From positions 186,001-250,000 of the forward strand of contig NZ_MRYI01000001.1 in assembly GCF_002260525.1 (NCBI RefSeq): a stretch of 64,000 nt of DNA, read 5' to 3'. Numbering within the stretch: position 1 is the stretch's first letter; each line of letters begins with the position of its first letter. Both the position numbers and the translations under genes were made by a program. The notes under the pieces were generated by a model. It ran no database searches. It worked only from the letters and a program-made list of their open reading frames with translations, and had not been told where the DNA came from. Source of the stretch: Hahella sp. CCB-MM4. Lineage in GTDB: Bacteria; Pseudomonadota; Gammaproteobacteria; Pseudomonadales; Oleiphilaceae. Of the stretch, positions 51,139 to 59,985 are shown piece by piece.

Positions 51139-51699
51139 TCAGTGCAGGCCAAGATCCTTTCGGATTTTCTCAACATTCAGCTGCTTGATAAGATCGACAA
51201 CATTGGGATAGATACTTTCATGGTATCCGTACCCCCCGTTTACCAACTCATCAATGGCCTTATCTTTGGGCCACCCTTCAAAAACCACCCGATATGAAGC
51301 CACGATAGCCCCCGTTCTATCCGACCCGTGCCAACAATGAACAAGGATTGGGGACTGGCTATTCTGAATAATTTGTAGAGAGGCAATCACCTGATCTTCT
51401 GATATATCTCCAGCATTGATCTTTATCTGGTGCAGTTTGAGATCCACCCCTTCAGCCTCATCATCGTCCGAGTGGTATTCCCTCAGGTTCAATACTTCAC
51501 CAATGCCCAGCGTTGAGATGTCTTTGAATTCGTCTTCATCAGGTTGCTCTGAGCGATAAAGCTTATCACTCACCTTGTAGAGGTTCTGCAGTTGAGAGCC
51601 GATGATGGGGGCTGCCCAATCGCTTGGCCTTAATCTGGGTTCGGCAGAAACACCAGAACAAATCATTAGCCATATTAGAAGTAATCCAGCTCTTGCCAT
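51139..51699 (-). CDS. Secreted dual-specificity phosphatase-like protein
   Basis: 186 residues with a signal peptide (LIWLMICSGVSA). The CX5R signature is present: Cys122 to Arg128 in HCWHGSDRTG, with a supporting LNLREYHSDDDEAEG segment and an upstream Asp loop candidate. Phosphatases of this type act on phosphotyrosine, inositol phosphates or RNA 5' phosphates; export suggests extracytoplasmic substrates. One of two CX5R phosphatases in this island (see 55170-55649). Confidence 0.8.
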   Translation of the reverse strand: MARAGLLLIWLMICSGVSAEPRLRPSDWAAPIIGSQLQNLYKVSDKLYRSEQPDEDEFKDISTLGIGEVLNLREYHSDDDEAEGVDLKLHQIKINAGDISEDQVIASLQIIQNSQSPILVHCWHGSDRTGAIVASYRVVFEGWPKDKAIDELVNGGYGYHESIYPNVVDLIKQLNVEKIRKDLGLH

Positions 51700-51843
51700 T
51701 TAATCCTCCGTGAGAGGGACAGAGTCCTCTCGTTATACTTGCCGACATAAAGTCCTGTACAAATTGTCTATCGAGCAAATGGAATACAGTGCCGAGTGTC
51801 TCAAAAGTTTTGCCAAACTCGTATTAGGAATTCGATCAAATCC

Positions 51844-52254
51844 TCAATGCCTTATGACAGCAACCTGAACAATCTTTCCATGCCTTACTTGATAGACTTT
51901 AATCCCACCGATATATGTCCCTAACCACCAATTTCCACATGCAAACCAAAACTCTTCCTCTTCACAATTCTTAATACTAAAAATCAGTTGGGCATCAGAT
52001 GCCCTCCATCTTAGCCGCCCCTTACTCAGCATATGGGCGTTGAGGTCTACATATTTGTATTGATAGCCTTGTTCAGTCAGCCAGTTTTTACATCGCGCCT
52101 TGATTTCATTACGCCGGATGAAACCAACTACATAAGGCCCCTGCAATATAACTATAAACCCTGTCAGGATCACCATCGCAGGCACTTCAATCTCTATGCG
52201 TTTCAGACAGAACACCATAGAAATCAGGATACAAACTATTAAAAAAAATCTCAT
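51844..52254 (-). CDS. Hypothetical membrane protein
   Basis: 136 residues with two N-terminal membrane segments (1-18 and 22-45), then a soluble C-terminal part (RNEIKARCKNWLTEQGYQYK, EEEFWFACGNWWLGTYIGGI). No family recognised. Separated from its neighbours by about 145 and 230 bases. Confidence 0.5.
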   Translation of the reverse strand: MRFFLIVCILISMVFCLKRIEIEVPAMVILTGFIVILQGPYVVGFIRRNEIKARCKNWLTEQGYQYKYVDLNAHMLSKGRLRWRASDAQLIFSIKNCEEEEFWFACGNWWLGTYIGGIKVYQVRHGKIVQVAVIRH

Positions 52255-52481
52255 TCTCTACTTTCAAAATAATGACATGGTAGTGATATTTTAATTCCTT
52301 TGATTCGCTTCATTACCCAGACATACCCGGCCTGTTCGTGGAATAAACAGACCTGAAAGGATGATGCAGTTATAAGGATTTCTATAGGAGAAGGTACTTT
52401 TTATAGGCAACCAAGATGCCGTCAATTAACTCTCTATTACCCGGCTCCGATTGGCTTTCACTCAGAATTGGAACCACCCAA

Positions 52482-53006
52482 TCACACCCCGCTAACACAC
52501 AATGCTCCTGCCAGCGTTTTAAAGGAAGAGAGTTCAAGTGTGCTCAAAGAAACCGAGCCACCCCGTTCACCATGCCCACCACCAATACTCTCGCTAAAAA
52601 TAAGCCACTTGTGACAGCTAAACGGCCGTATGGAAACGCAATAGACATGATGCTTCTCATCCTCAGAGGTTGGCGCCTGGTTCTCCATACCAACGGTGAG
52701 CAGACAGGATTCAAGCTGTGGAAGACTCACGGCTTCGGACACATCAAATAACTGATCGGCAGAAAGGGATAACTTTTGCTCCCATACATTCTGGCCGCCC
52801 CACATCTGAGTTTTGTCTATCGACTCCCAAACAAGGCCACCATCCTTTTGAAGATAGGATCTCAACTTCATTGGGAAAGCCAGGAACCACATGTCTGTCC
52901 CCCCAACTCTTTCCTTTGGGAACTTTCTCAACTGGCCGTTCTCAAATTCCAGAATTAAGTTGAAATGGTCCAGCGGCACGACTTTATGGAGTTGATGTTG
53001 ACTCAT
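52482..53006 (-). CDS. DUF2442-like protein with an unusual C-terminal extension
   Basis: 174 residues. Residues 1-90 resemble DUF2442 (HKVVPLDHFNLILEFENGQL and FLAFPMKLRSYLQKDGGLVW). Residues about 95-174 (SIRPFSCHKWLIFSESIGGG onward) are low in order and unlike the family, so the true protein may be shorter or fused to unrelated sequence through an integration event. Function unknown. Confidence 0.58.
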   Translation of the reverse strand: MSQHQLHKVVPLDHFNLILEFENGQLRKFPKERVGGTDMWFLAFPMKLRSYLQKDGGLVWESIDKTQMWGGQNVWEQKLSLSADQLFDVSEAVSLPQLESCLLTVGMENQAPTSEDEKHHVYCVSIRPFSCHKWLIFSESIGGGHGERGGSVSLSTLELSSFKTLAGALCVSGV

Positions 53007-53044
53007 TAAATATGCTCTTCCGCGAGGAATGCAAAGAGTACTAG

Positions 53045-53353
53045 TCAGTCACTCTCTGCAATAACTTCTATGTTGTTTCTGTAGGCAATACTAAAAAATG
53101 ACGCCAGTCGCACAGTGATAGGGGCGAGCCATTTTACTTCCTTATCATTCTCGACCACACGATATAGTTGCAACAGCTCATGAACCAGTAGATTGGACTT
53201 CTCAGGATTGATACGTGGTCCGTTATAGAATTCACTCCACAGCCAATTGAGAACGGGATAATTTTCATCGTGCTCTATAACGATGAGAAAGAGCGCCTCT
53301 TCGTGAGTAGCGATCCTGTCTTTTTCATTTCCCGCATATAGATCCAGCGCCAT
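53045..53353 (-). CDS. Hypothetical 102-residue protein (duplicated 5' end)
   Basis: Not recognised. MALDLYAGNEKDRIATHEEA start, VIEHDENYPVLNWLWSEFYN middle; acidic and helical. The first 21 codons plus a few upstream bases are repeated 512 bases to the right (53804-53865), where the copy is broken. This small acidic-helical type is seen among immunity-like proteins, but no toxin gene is recognised nearby. Confidence 0.6.
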   Translation of the reverse strand: MALDLYAGNEKDRIATHEEALFLIVIEHDENYPVLNWLWSEFYNGPRINPEKSNLLVHELLQLYRVVENDKEVKWLAPITVRLASFFSIAYRNNIEVIAESD

Positions 53354-53406
53354 GCATGATACCTACTAAAAAGGTTAACTCCCGGAGAAGACATATGGAC
53401 TATTAA

Positions 53407-53784
53407 TCATTCCTTTCGCTTGGTCTTTTCAACGGCCTTTTTCTGCGCCTGTTTATATCGACGAATGTTCTCAGCCACATCATCTGTCTTTTCAAAATCA
53501 ACATTATCTGGCAACGGAACATCATCACTGAAATCACTGCTCTTTCTATACTTCATGAGTTTGAACCGTATGAACAGAAAACCCATTCCCATGCAAAAAG
53601 CCAATAGACTAGCTTTGATGTCATTTCCATCAGAGACTTCCTGCCCATTAACAGAAGTCGCCCCATCCTCCGGGAACAACAAAGACATGAGACTAAGCAG
53701 AGTAAACCCAATTCCCAGAACCAAAAAAGCGAATCGAGTGTTGTTGTAGACTGACGAAAAGCGTTCTATGTAATTTGGTTTCAT
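53407..53784 (-). CDS. Hypothetical membrane protein within the repeat pair
   Basis: 125 residues; two membrane segments (about 15-35 and 57-77) around FLVLGIGFTLLSLMSLLFPE and LLAFCMGMGFLFIRFKLMKY, then a charged coiled tail ending QAQKKAVEKTKRKE. No family recognised. It lies between the two direct repeats. Confidence 0.5.
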   Translation of the reverse strand: MKPNYIERFSSVYNNTRFAFLVLGIGFTLLSLMSLLFPEDGATSVNGQEVSDGNDIKASLLAFCMGMGFLFIRFKLMKYRKSSDFSDDVPLPDNVDFEKTDDVAENIRRYKQAQKKAVEKTKRKE

Positions 53785-53793
53785 AGTAGTAGG

Positions 53794-53865
53794 TTAAGGC
53801 CAAAGCGCCTCTTCATGAGTAGCGATCCTGTCTTTTTCATTTCCCGCATATAGATCCAGCGCCAT
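53794..53865 (-). pseudogene. Truncated copy of the 53045-53353 gene
   Basis: A 23-codon reading frame repeats the first 21 residues of the intact gene, then ends in WP and a stop at 53794-53796. Only the 5' end survives, so it is a fragment rather than a gene. Confidence 0.85.
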
Positions 53866-53907
53866 GCTTAATACCTATATAAACACTTCATTCACCTCAT
53901 TGAGGTA

Positions 53908-54501
53908 TTAGGTCTTAAATTGACCAGGGAGAATAAATACGACCCCTTCGACCGTGATATTTAGCTCACCATTCAAGCCTTCGCTTCTCGGTGCGACCCC
54001 AGTTAATTTCAGCTGTTTGATCTGAAAGTCCGAGACAGTTATCGAGCTCTGCCTTACCACAAGGCCGAGATTCGTCCGCATCAATGAGCTCAGCGTATCG
54101 AGTGAAGCATCATCCGGATGGGGTAACTTCTTAACTTCTACTTCCTCACCATGAGTCTCTATTTGCCATAGCTCCGACTGGGTTAACCATAACTGATAGG
54201 TGCTGGGCCTTTCCGCTCCTGAGGGAGTCGCCAATGGGGTCGTAGATAATATCCCGCCATTTTCTGGAATTTCCATTCGATACGTATCTTTGAAGAAACT
54301 GAACTCCTTGGTACCTCTGGGCGAATTCGATGGATCCAACTGTACTAATCCCCCATTATTGGAAGCTTGAAATGCTGGTCCCATGGGTGAATATTTAAGA
54401 ATTATCGGCAATAAGAATTTTGAACCCAAGCCCAGTACCAAGAGGAATGCGACACCGAAGCCTGCACCAAACACCACTCCATTAAAAAGTTTTTTTAACA
54501 T
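53908..54501 (-). CDS. Hypothetical membrane-anchored protein
   Basis: 197 residues; one N-terminal membrane segment (about 10-35: VVFGAGFGVAFLLVLGLGSK) and a strand-rich soluble part without cysteines (DTYRMEIPENGGILSTTPLA and YQLWLTQSELWQIETHGEEV). No family recognised. GGAAG precedes the ATG. Confidence 0.5.
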   Translation of the reverse strand: MLKKLFNGVVFGAGFGVAFLLVLGLGSKFLLPIILKYSPMGPAFQASNNGGLVQLDPSNSPRGTKEFSFFKDTYRMEIPENGGILSTTPLATPSGAERPSTYQLWLTQSELWQIETHGEEVEVKKLPHPDDASLDTLSSLMRTNLGLVVRQSSITVSDFQIKQLKLTGVAPRSEGLNGELNITVEGVVFILPGQFKT

Positions 54502-54680
54502 CTAACTTCCTTAATAAGCTCCTCCCCTATCCTTGTTCAACTATTTACGAAATCGAATAAATTCAGGGAAAGTCTCATAATCACTTGCACACAGCAACCT
54601 ACATTTACTTAATCTAGGCGATCATCTCACAGAAAAGTAAATTGTTTTTAACGGGCCCAATACACTATCGATTATCAACA

Positions 54681-55124
54681 TCACCAAGGGCTGGCCATAA
54701 TATCAATTGAAGTCATATTTATATCCACCCCAGGCATATGCAAAAGCTCTGGAAAAACTCCTGAGACCGTAGTTTCGACACTATCACCAGGTCTTAAAGC
54801 AATCTTTACCTGATTCCCAAAAAAGCTGACGGGCTCACCTTCTGCATTTCTCCCTGTGACCATCAGGGTCTTTACCAAGACAGGATACAAGTTGGTATTT
54901 TCAACTCTTAATCTGGCAAAGTACTGCCTTCCCTTTTTCTCTGACTCAATAATACTGATCGCAAGCTTTTTGACTGTGGGACTGATGCCACATTGAAGAA
55001 AGACATCTCCCTTCGGATCGTCATCAGAATGACATTCAGCCATTTCATATGATTGCACCCAATCCTCCTGAGCTCCCACATTGCAAGACATTGCTACAAG
55101 CAGCAGGAAAAGATACCGATTCAT
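54681..55124 (-). CDS. Hypothetical periplasmic protein
   Basis: 147 residues with a signal peptide (MNRYLFLLLVAMSCNVGA). It has a beta-rich outline (YFARLRVENTNLYPVLVKTL and VKIALRPGDSVETTVSGVFP), resembling an immunoglobulin-like or chaperone-like fold by appearance only. No family recognised. Confidence 0.52.
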   Translation of the reverse strand: MNRYLFLLLVAMSCNVGAQEDWVQSYEMAECHSDDDPKGDVFLQCGISPTVKKLAISIIESEKKGRQYFARLRVENTNLYPVLVKTLMVTGRNAEGEPVSFFGNQVKIALRPGDSVETTVSGVFPELLHMPGVDINMTSIDIMASPW

Positions 55125-55169
55125 ATAAATCTAACTTATCAGAGGATGGAAGGAATAATTTTTCAAAAC

Positions 55170-55649
55170 TCACTCTCCATAATTGCATATCAATTCATAC
55201 TGCTCTTGAGTATCAGGAATACCGACACCACGAGCAGCTGAAACCATATCAATCGCAGTTTGGGGATCATATTGATCCTTAATTAAAATGCAGCTGGCCA
55301 ACATACCAGTGCGACCAATTCCCGCCCGACAGTGAATCGCCAGGTTGTGACCTCTTTGGATTTCCTCATACAAAGCATCCACCAGTTCGGCGAATAAAGT
55401 CAGATTCGGCAGACCCCGATCCTGGATAGGAAAATTTTGATATTCAATACCATGATGCTGTAGCTCGCGCTCTTCATTTTCCAATCCGAGTTCACATGCT
55501 TCACGAAACTCTAATAGTGATACAACCTTAGTAATACCCAAAGAGGACAAATAGTGAATGTCTTCCTTTAACCACTCAGATGAGGGTTTGGGCATGACAT
55601 AAATTGCCCCCTCACCTATCGCAGTGACTTCATATATTTGTGGAATCAC
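55170..55649 (-). CDS. Dual-specificity/tyrosine phosphatase-like protein
   Basis: 159 residues, starting with GTG, no signal peptide. The CX5R motif is present: Cys107 to Arg113 in IHCRAGIGRTG; the supporting Asp lies in PIQDRGLPNLTLF. Such small phosphatases act on phosphotyrosine or inositol phosphates; the substrate is unknown. It is the cytosolic counterpart of the exported phosphatase at 51139-51699. The two are not alike outside the motif. Confidence 0.82.
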   Translation of the reverse strand: MIPQIYEVTAIGEGAIYVMPKPSSEWLKEDIHYLSSLGITKVVSLLEFREACELGLENEERELQHHGIEYQNFPIQDRGLPNLTLFAELVDALYEEIQRGHNLAIHCRAGIGRTGMLASCILIKDQYDPQTAIDMVSAARGVGIPDTQEQYELICNYGE

Positions 55650-55698
55650 AACTTAATGCCTTAAATGATTTTATCTGAATGTGCGAATTCAACAGACC

Positions 55699-56139
55699 TT
55701 AGGCCCCGCCATTGAAATTTAAATGACTAAACTCCTGACTAACCGGATTGTACAATGCTCCCCAAAAACTTTTTCCACCATCACACACGATTTGGGGTAC
55801 GTGCTTAGAGCCAAACCAATTATCTGATACCGAATTTATGTATATGAATCTCGTGCCTTCTATAACGACACCAACGTATTGGCGAAAACAGTCTTCAGGA
55901 TTGCTTTCCAGTTTTCCTCTTCCGCAGCACTCCGTCGCTTCAACATCCTTTAGCTTCAGGAGATTCGCCTCCAAGCCAGCGATATCTTCATCTGTGGGAT
56001 CCCATGATCCTTCAATCTTCGGCGCAGATCTCGAACACTGACTGAGCATCGCCTGTACAGCTGATTGCGGCATAAGTACATATTCACCAGCATAAACGAG
56101 CGGAGTCATTACCAGGAAAATTAAAAATATATTTCTCAT
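55699..56139 (-). CDS. Hypothetical secreted protein
   Basis: About 146 residues with a signal peptide (MRNIFLIFLVMTPLVYA). Several cysteines in the mature part (SQCSRSAPK, TECCGRGKL, EDCFRQYVG, IVCDGG) suggest disulfides or metal binding. No family recognised. Start is uncertain because an in-frame ATG six codons earlier exists and neither has a clear ribosome site. Confidence 0.5.
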   Translation of the reverse strand: MRNIFLIFLVMTPLVYAGEYVLMPQSAVQAMLSQCSRSAPKIEGSWDPTDEDIAGLEANLLKLKDVEATECCGRGKLESNPEDCFRQYVGVVIEGTRFIYINSVSDNWFGSKHVPQIVCDGGKSFWGALYNPVSQEFSHLNFNGGA

Positions 56140-56193
56140 GAATCTGTGTTGGCACATGGTGATGACAAAACTCCCTGTTGAACCGGTACGAGC

Positions 56194-56661
56194 TTAAATG
56201 CATTTAGCGATGAATTTGGATCGCTTATCTGAATTAAAGTCAGTCACGACTTTCTTGCAAACGGCCTTAGATTCATCCATGGTCAATCCCCAAAATAGAA
56301 CGACTCCCTTAAGCGGCTCATTCTTGGCCGTAAGATGTACATAATGTGTAGAGGCATCACTCTTGTTAAGCATATGAAGATATTTTTGGTCCACACTTTC
56401 TTTACATTCAAATTTCGTCTGAACACAAACTTTATCCTGAATACACGCTTTCAGAAAATCATTGGTGGAATTATTCAGATCGCAATCATTACCCTCATAG
56501 CGCTGCCCTACAGCAACGCCCTCTATTTCCCTGCCAGGAAAATTAAAAGACACTCGTGCTTCTCCATATATGATCTTCCCCTTCTCCTCTTCAGGCTTAT
56601 TCTTGTATCCAAAATATACCAGACCGGCAATAACTAAGATCAAAACAATAAGTTTATTCAT
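56194..56661 (-). CDS. Hypothetical envelope protein
   Basis: 155 residues; one N-terminal membrane segment (LIVLILVIAGLVYFGYK), then a soluble part with conserved-looking cysteines (NDCDLNNS, KACIQDKVCVQTKFECK, SKAVCKKV, IAKCI). No family recognised. Confidence 0.48.
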   Translation of the reverse strand: MNKLIVLILVIAGLVYFGYKNKPEEEKGKIIYGEARVSFNFPGREIEGVAVGQRYEGNDCDLNNSTNDFLKACIQDKVCVQTKFECKESVDQKYLHMLNKSDASTHYVHLTAKNEPLKGVVLFWGLTMDESKAVCKKVVTDFNSDKRSKFIAKCI

Positions 56662-56832
56662 TTAACCAACTCTTACTTTATTTAACAGATTAATCTATGG
56701 AAATTTATATAGGAGAGTTTTTTACGCGGCTCCAATCCCCCAATCATCAATCATCTGTATAATGGGGTAGAACCTATAAGACTTTCCGTCCACTGGAGCT
56801 CAAGCAAGCAGACCAGAACCAAGCTCAGCGTA

Positions 56833-57231
56833 TTATCGAATTAATGCATTATCGCGAGGATTATCAGGATCATAATACACAGTAACTTGCTTACCAGCGG
56901 GGTACATATCCAGCTGCGCCTCGACGCTTTTTAATGATCTTGTCCAATTTGATGCCACTCCCAATTTATGTCCGGTATATCCAATACCGTCAACCTCAAA
57001 CTCATATTCAACCTTCAAGGCATACTCCACAACATCCTTTTTAATCTTGATATCATTTAACTCAGTATTATCCGTGCGCTTCCAGTCATCTATATACGAG
57101 TATGTGATGGTACCCTCTGTACTCGGCCAAGACTTCATCTCTTGCCTTTTTTGGGATTGATTGTAAGCAAGAGCGATTATGACCACTAACAATATAAACC
57201 CTGCAATCCCTTTAGGTCCTTTAACTTCCAC
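56833..57231 (-). CDS. DUF3592-domain protein
   Basis: 132 residues starting with GTG after GAGGAAG. One N-terminal membrane segment, then the DUF3592 pattern: WPSTEGTITYSYI and VEYALKVEYEFEVDGIGYTG, ending VTVYYDPDNPRDNALIR, which are typical of the family. Function unknown. Last gene of the small-gene run. Confidence 0.75.
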   Translation of the reverse strand: MEVKGPKGIAGFILLVVIIALAYNQSQKRQEMKSWPSTEGTITYSYIDDWKRTDNTELNDIKIKKDVVEYALKVEYEFEVDGIGYTGHKLGVASNWTRSLKSVEAQLDMYPAGKQVTVYYDPDNPRDNALIR

Positions 57232-57670
57232 AACTTCCTCTCTTTTTAAAAACCACCTTCAACTGCCAAAAATTTATTCGACAATATACTTCCGTATCCA
57301 AAGCAATGCCGTAACTCCGTTACAGCCTTACAAGACACAACTTCAACGTCTGACTAGATCAATTTGTTCGCAAGTAACCTGATCACTTATTGAAAAGAAA
57401 CATTCTACTGTGATTTTTCACAACATATTACCCTTTCAAATAAGGGTTGAAGATGCTATGAAGATCCGACACAAAATTAGTCATGCAGGCTTATCATCCA
57501 TAAATATTTATCGCTGAGTATTCAGAATTAGCGGCGGAGGTAACATTACCCCAAATACCTGACACTCCCTATCCCCATCCATTTGTTTATTTATGTGAGA
57601 TACCTCGCACCCGTCCTAATAATCGAGTAAAATACTCGGCCATTTTTTGATCAACTCGGTTTTCATCACT
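57232..57670. other. Divergent intergenic region before ygiQ
   Basis: A 439-base gap. A small ACCCTT/AAGGGT inverted repeat occurs at 57431-57448 and CGAGTA/TACTCG near 57624-57638. Otherwise A+T-rich with no gene, terminator or operator that I would defend. Confidence 0.55.
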
Positions 57671-59914
57671 ATGCACGCAGCGCAAAGGTTATTTTCCCAT
57701 CCTCAATACTGGGCGGAGTGCTTTGGCACGGCTGATTATCTGCCCATGTCCAGAGGAGAGATGGACCAGCTTGGCTGGGATAGCTGCGACATCATTATTA
57801 TTAGTGGTGATGCCTATGTGGACCACCCCAGCTTCGGGATGGCCGTGATCGGGCGAACCTGGGAGAAGCAGGGGTTCCGGGTGGGAATCATTGCCCAGCC
57901 AAGCTGGTCGTCCAAAGAAGATTTCATGAAGCTGGGCAAGCCCAATCTGTTCTATGCGGTATCCGCCGGGAACATGGATTCCATGATCAACCGTTACACG
58001 GCGGATCGTAAACTACGTCATGATGATGCTTACACGCCGAACAATGAAGGCGGTAAGCGTCCTGACCGGGCCGTTCTGGTCTATACCCAGCGCTGTAAGG
58101 AAGCCTTCAGCGATGTGCCGGTATTGGTCGGTGGCATTGAAGCCAGTCTTCGCCGGATCGCCCACTATGATTACTGGTCAGACAAAGTCAGACGTTCCGT
58201 ACTCTTTGACTCCAAAGCAGATTTGCTGGTCTACGGAAATGCCGAACGTGCCGTGACAGAGATTGCCCATCGTGCATCACGGGGCGAGGCTCTCAAGGAC
58301 ATGCTGAATATTCGGGGCACTGCCAGCGTCATTTCAGAATTACCTATGGATTGGGACATCAAGGATTCCACCCGGATAGATAAACCGGGACGGGTCGAGC
58401 CCATGCCCAACCCGTATATGTATGTTGGTGAGGAAAACAGCGACGGCAGTTCCTGCGCCAGTCAGTCCCAGGTAGCGAATGATCAGGTTGAGGAGCAGGT
58501 GATTCGGATTCTGCCCTCACCGGGAAGTAAGCAGGAATTCATCCTGCTTCCGTCATATGAGAAAGTCCGCAACGATCCGGTGCTTTATGCACATACATCC
58601 CGAGTACTGCATCTGGAAACCAATCCGGCAAACGCGCGGACACTGGTCCAGAAACATGGTGACCGTTATTTGTGGATGAATCCGCCGGCGATTCCATTAA
58701 GCACAGAAGAAATGGACGAGGTTTTCGACCTGCCATTTCAAAGGGTCCCACATCCGGCCTACGGTAACGCCCGAATTCCGGCCTATGACATGATCAAGTT
58801 TTCCGTCAACATCATGCGAGGATGCTTTGGCGGCTGTTCTTTTTGCTCGATCACCGAACACGAAGGGCGCTGGATTCAAAGCCGGTCACAAGATTCCGTT
58901 ATTCGGGAAATCGAGAAAATCCGCGATAAGACCCCAGGATTTACCGGTACCATTTCTGACCTGGGCGGCCCGACGGCCAACATGTACCACCTTAATTGCA
59001 AAAGTGAGGAGATACATGCTCATTGCCGCCGCTTGTCCTGTGTCTATCCGACCATCTGTAAGAACCTGAAAACCGATCATAGTGCGACGACCCAGCTGTA
59101 TCGTCGTGCACGCGCATTACCTGGCGTAAAACGCGTCATGATTGCTTCAGGTCTCCGATACGATCTGGCGGTAGAAGATCCGGAATACGTGAAGGAGCTA
59201 GTGACCCATCATGTGGGTGGTTACCTGAAGATTGCACCGGAACATTCCGAAGATGGCCCGCTGTCAAAAATGATGAAGCCCGGCATGGGCACCTATGACA
59301 AATTCAAGGCCATGTTTGACCGCTTCTCCAAGGAAGCCGGCAAAGAACAGTACCTGATCCCTTACTTTATCGCCGCCCACCCGGGAACAACCGATGAAGA
59401 CATGATGAATCTCGCCCTGTGGCTGAAGTCTAATGGATTCAGGGCAGATCAGGTGCAGGCGTTTTACCCTTCCCCCATGGCCAGCGCCACAGCGATGTAC
59501 CATTCTGAGAGGGACCCTCTGCACCGGGTGAACTACAAATCCGACAAAGTCGTGATCCCCAAAGGAGAACGCCAGCGCCGGCTGCATAAAGCCTTCTTGC
59601 GCTATCACGATCCGGATAACTGGCCAATGTTGCGGGAAGCACTGGAACGGATGGGGAAAGCCCATCTCATCGGGTATGGTAAAAAGCATCTGGTGCCTCC
59701 GACCCAGCCTGCGAACCATCCCAGTGCGAAAAAGTATGGCTCCAAACTGAATCCCAAGGGTCATACCGGCACCGCTCACAAGGCAAAGCCGAATCTGCCA
59801 ACGGGTGGAAATCGCAAGAAAGCTCCTCGCAAGGGAACCGTATTAACCCAGCATACAGGGCTGCCTCCACGCGAAACCGGAGGCAGAATCAAACCTAAGC
59901 AGAAGCGCCGCTAG
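57671..59914 (+). CDS. YgiQ-family radical SAM protein
   Basis: About 747 residues. Start at [19 protein letters not shown], matching the YgiQ N-terminus; an open frame with TTG eight codons earlier is unlikely. An N-terminal domain [20 protein letters not shown] and the radical-SAM motif CX3CX2C at Cys385, Cys389 and Cys392 (GCFGGCSFC) are present, and the C-terminus has a basic tail ([17 protein letters not shown]). Function of the family is unknown; a role in modifying a methionine- or RNA-linked target is sometimes guessed. It is flanked by divergent and convergent genes. Confidence 0.92.
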   Translation: MHAAQRLFSHPQYWAECFGTADYLPMSRGEMDQLGWDSCDIIIISGDAYVDHPSFGMAVIGRTWEKQGFRVGIIAQPSWSSKEDFMKLGKPNLFYAVSAGNMDSMINRYTADRKLRHDDAYTPNNEGGKRPDRAVLVYTQRCKEAFSDVPVLVGGIEASLRRIAHYDYWSDKVRRSVLFDSKADLLVYGNAERAVTEIAHRASRGEALKDMLNIRGTASVISELPMDWDIKDSTRIDKPGRVEPMPNPYMYVGEENSDGSSCASQSQVANDQVEEQVIRILPSPGSKQEFILLPSYEKVRNDPVLYAHTSRVLHLETNPANARTLVQKHGDRYLWMNPPAIPLSTEEMDEVFDLPFQRVPHPAYGNARIPAYDMIKFSVNIMRGCFGGCSFCSITEHEGRWIQSRSQDSVIREIEKIRDKTPGFTGTISDLGGPTANMYHLNCKSEEIHAHCRRLSCVYPTICKNLKTDHSATTQLYRRARALPGVKRVMIASGLRYDLAVEDPEYVKELVTHHVGGYLKIAPEHSEDGPLSKMMKPGMGTYDKFKAMFDRFSKEAGKEQYLIPYFIAAHPGTTDEDMMNLALWLKSNGFRADQVQAFYPSPMASATAMYHSERDPLHRVNYKSDKVVIPKGERQRRLHKAFLRYHDPDNWPMLREALERMGKAHLIGYGKKHLVPPTQPANHPSAKKYGSKLNPKGHTGTAHKAKPNLPTGGNRKKAPRKGTVLTQHTGLPPRETGGRIKPKQKRR

Positions 59915-59985
59915 TCGGCGTTTCTGCTTTTCGCAAGCAGAGAGCTATCCTACTGGCTTAGGGGCAGACTCTGCTGGTACAGGAA

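Larger units (their letters stand above)
53292..53865 (-). repeat. Pair of 62-base direct repeats flanking a membrane-protein gene
   Basis: 53292-53353 and 53804-53865 match at 61 of 62 positions (one G/A difference) and similarity continues for roughly a dozen bases beyond the start codon. Both are the 5' end of the same gene, 512 bases apart in the same orientation. The repeats enclose the gene at 53407-53784, so this may be a scar of tandem duplication or insertion. Confidence 0.85.

Noticed and set aside
48394-57231. Chromosomal integron cassette array
   Set aside because: Genes are small and co-oriented, but I found no repeated attC-like hairpins between them and several gaps are under 25 bases. 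Left as an untested idea only for 52413-53006.
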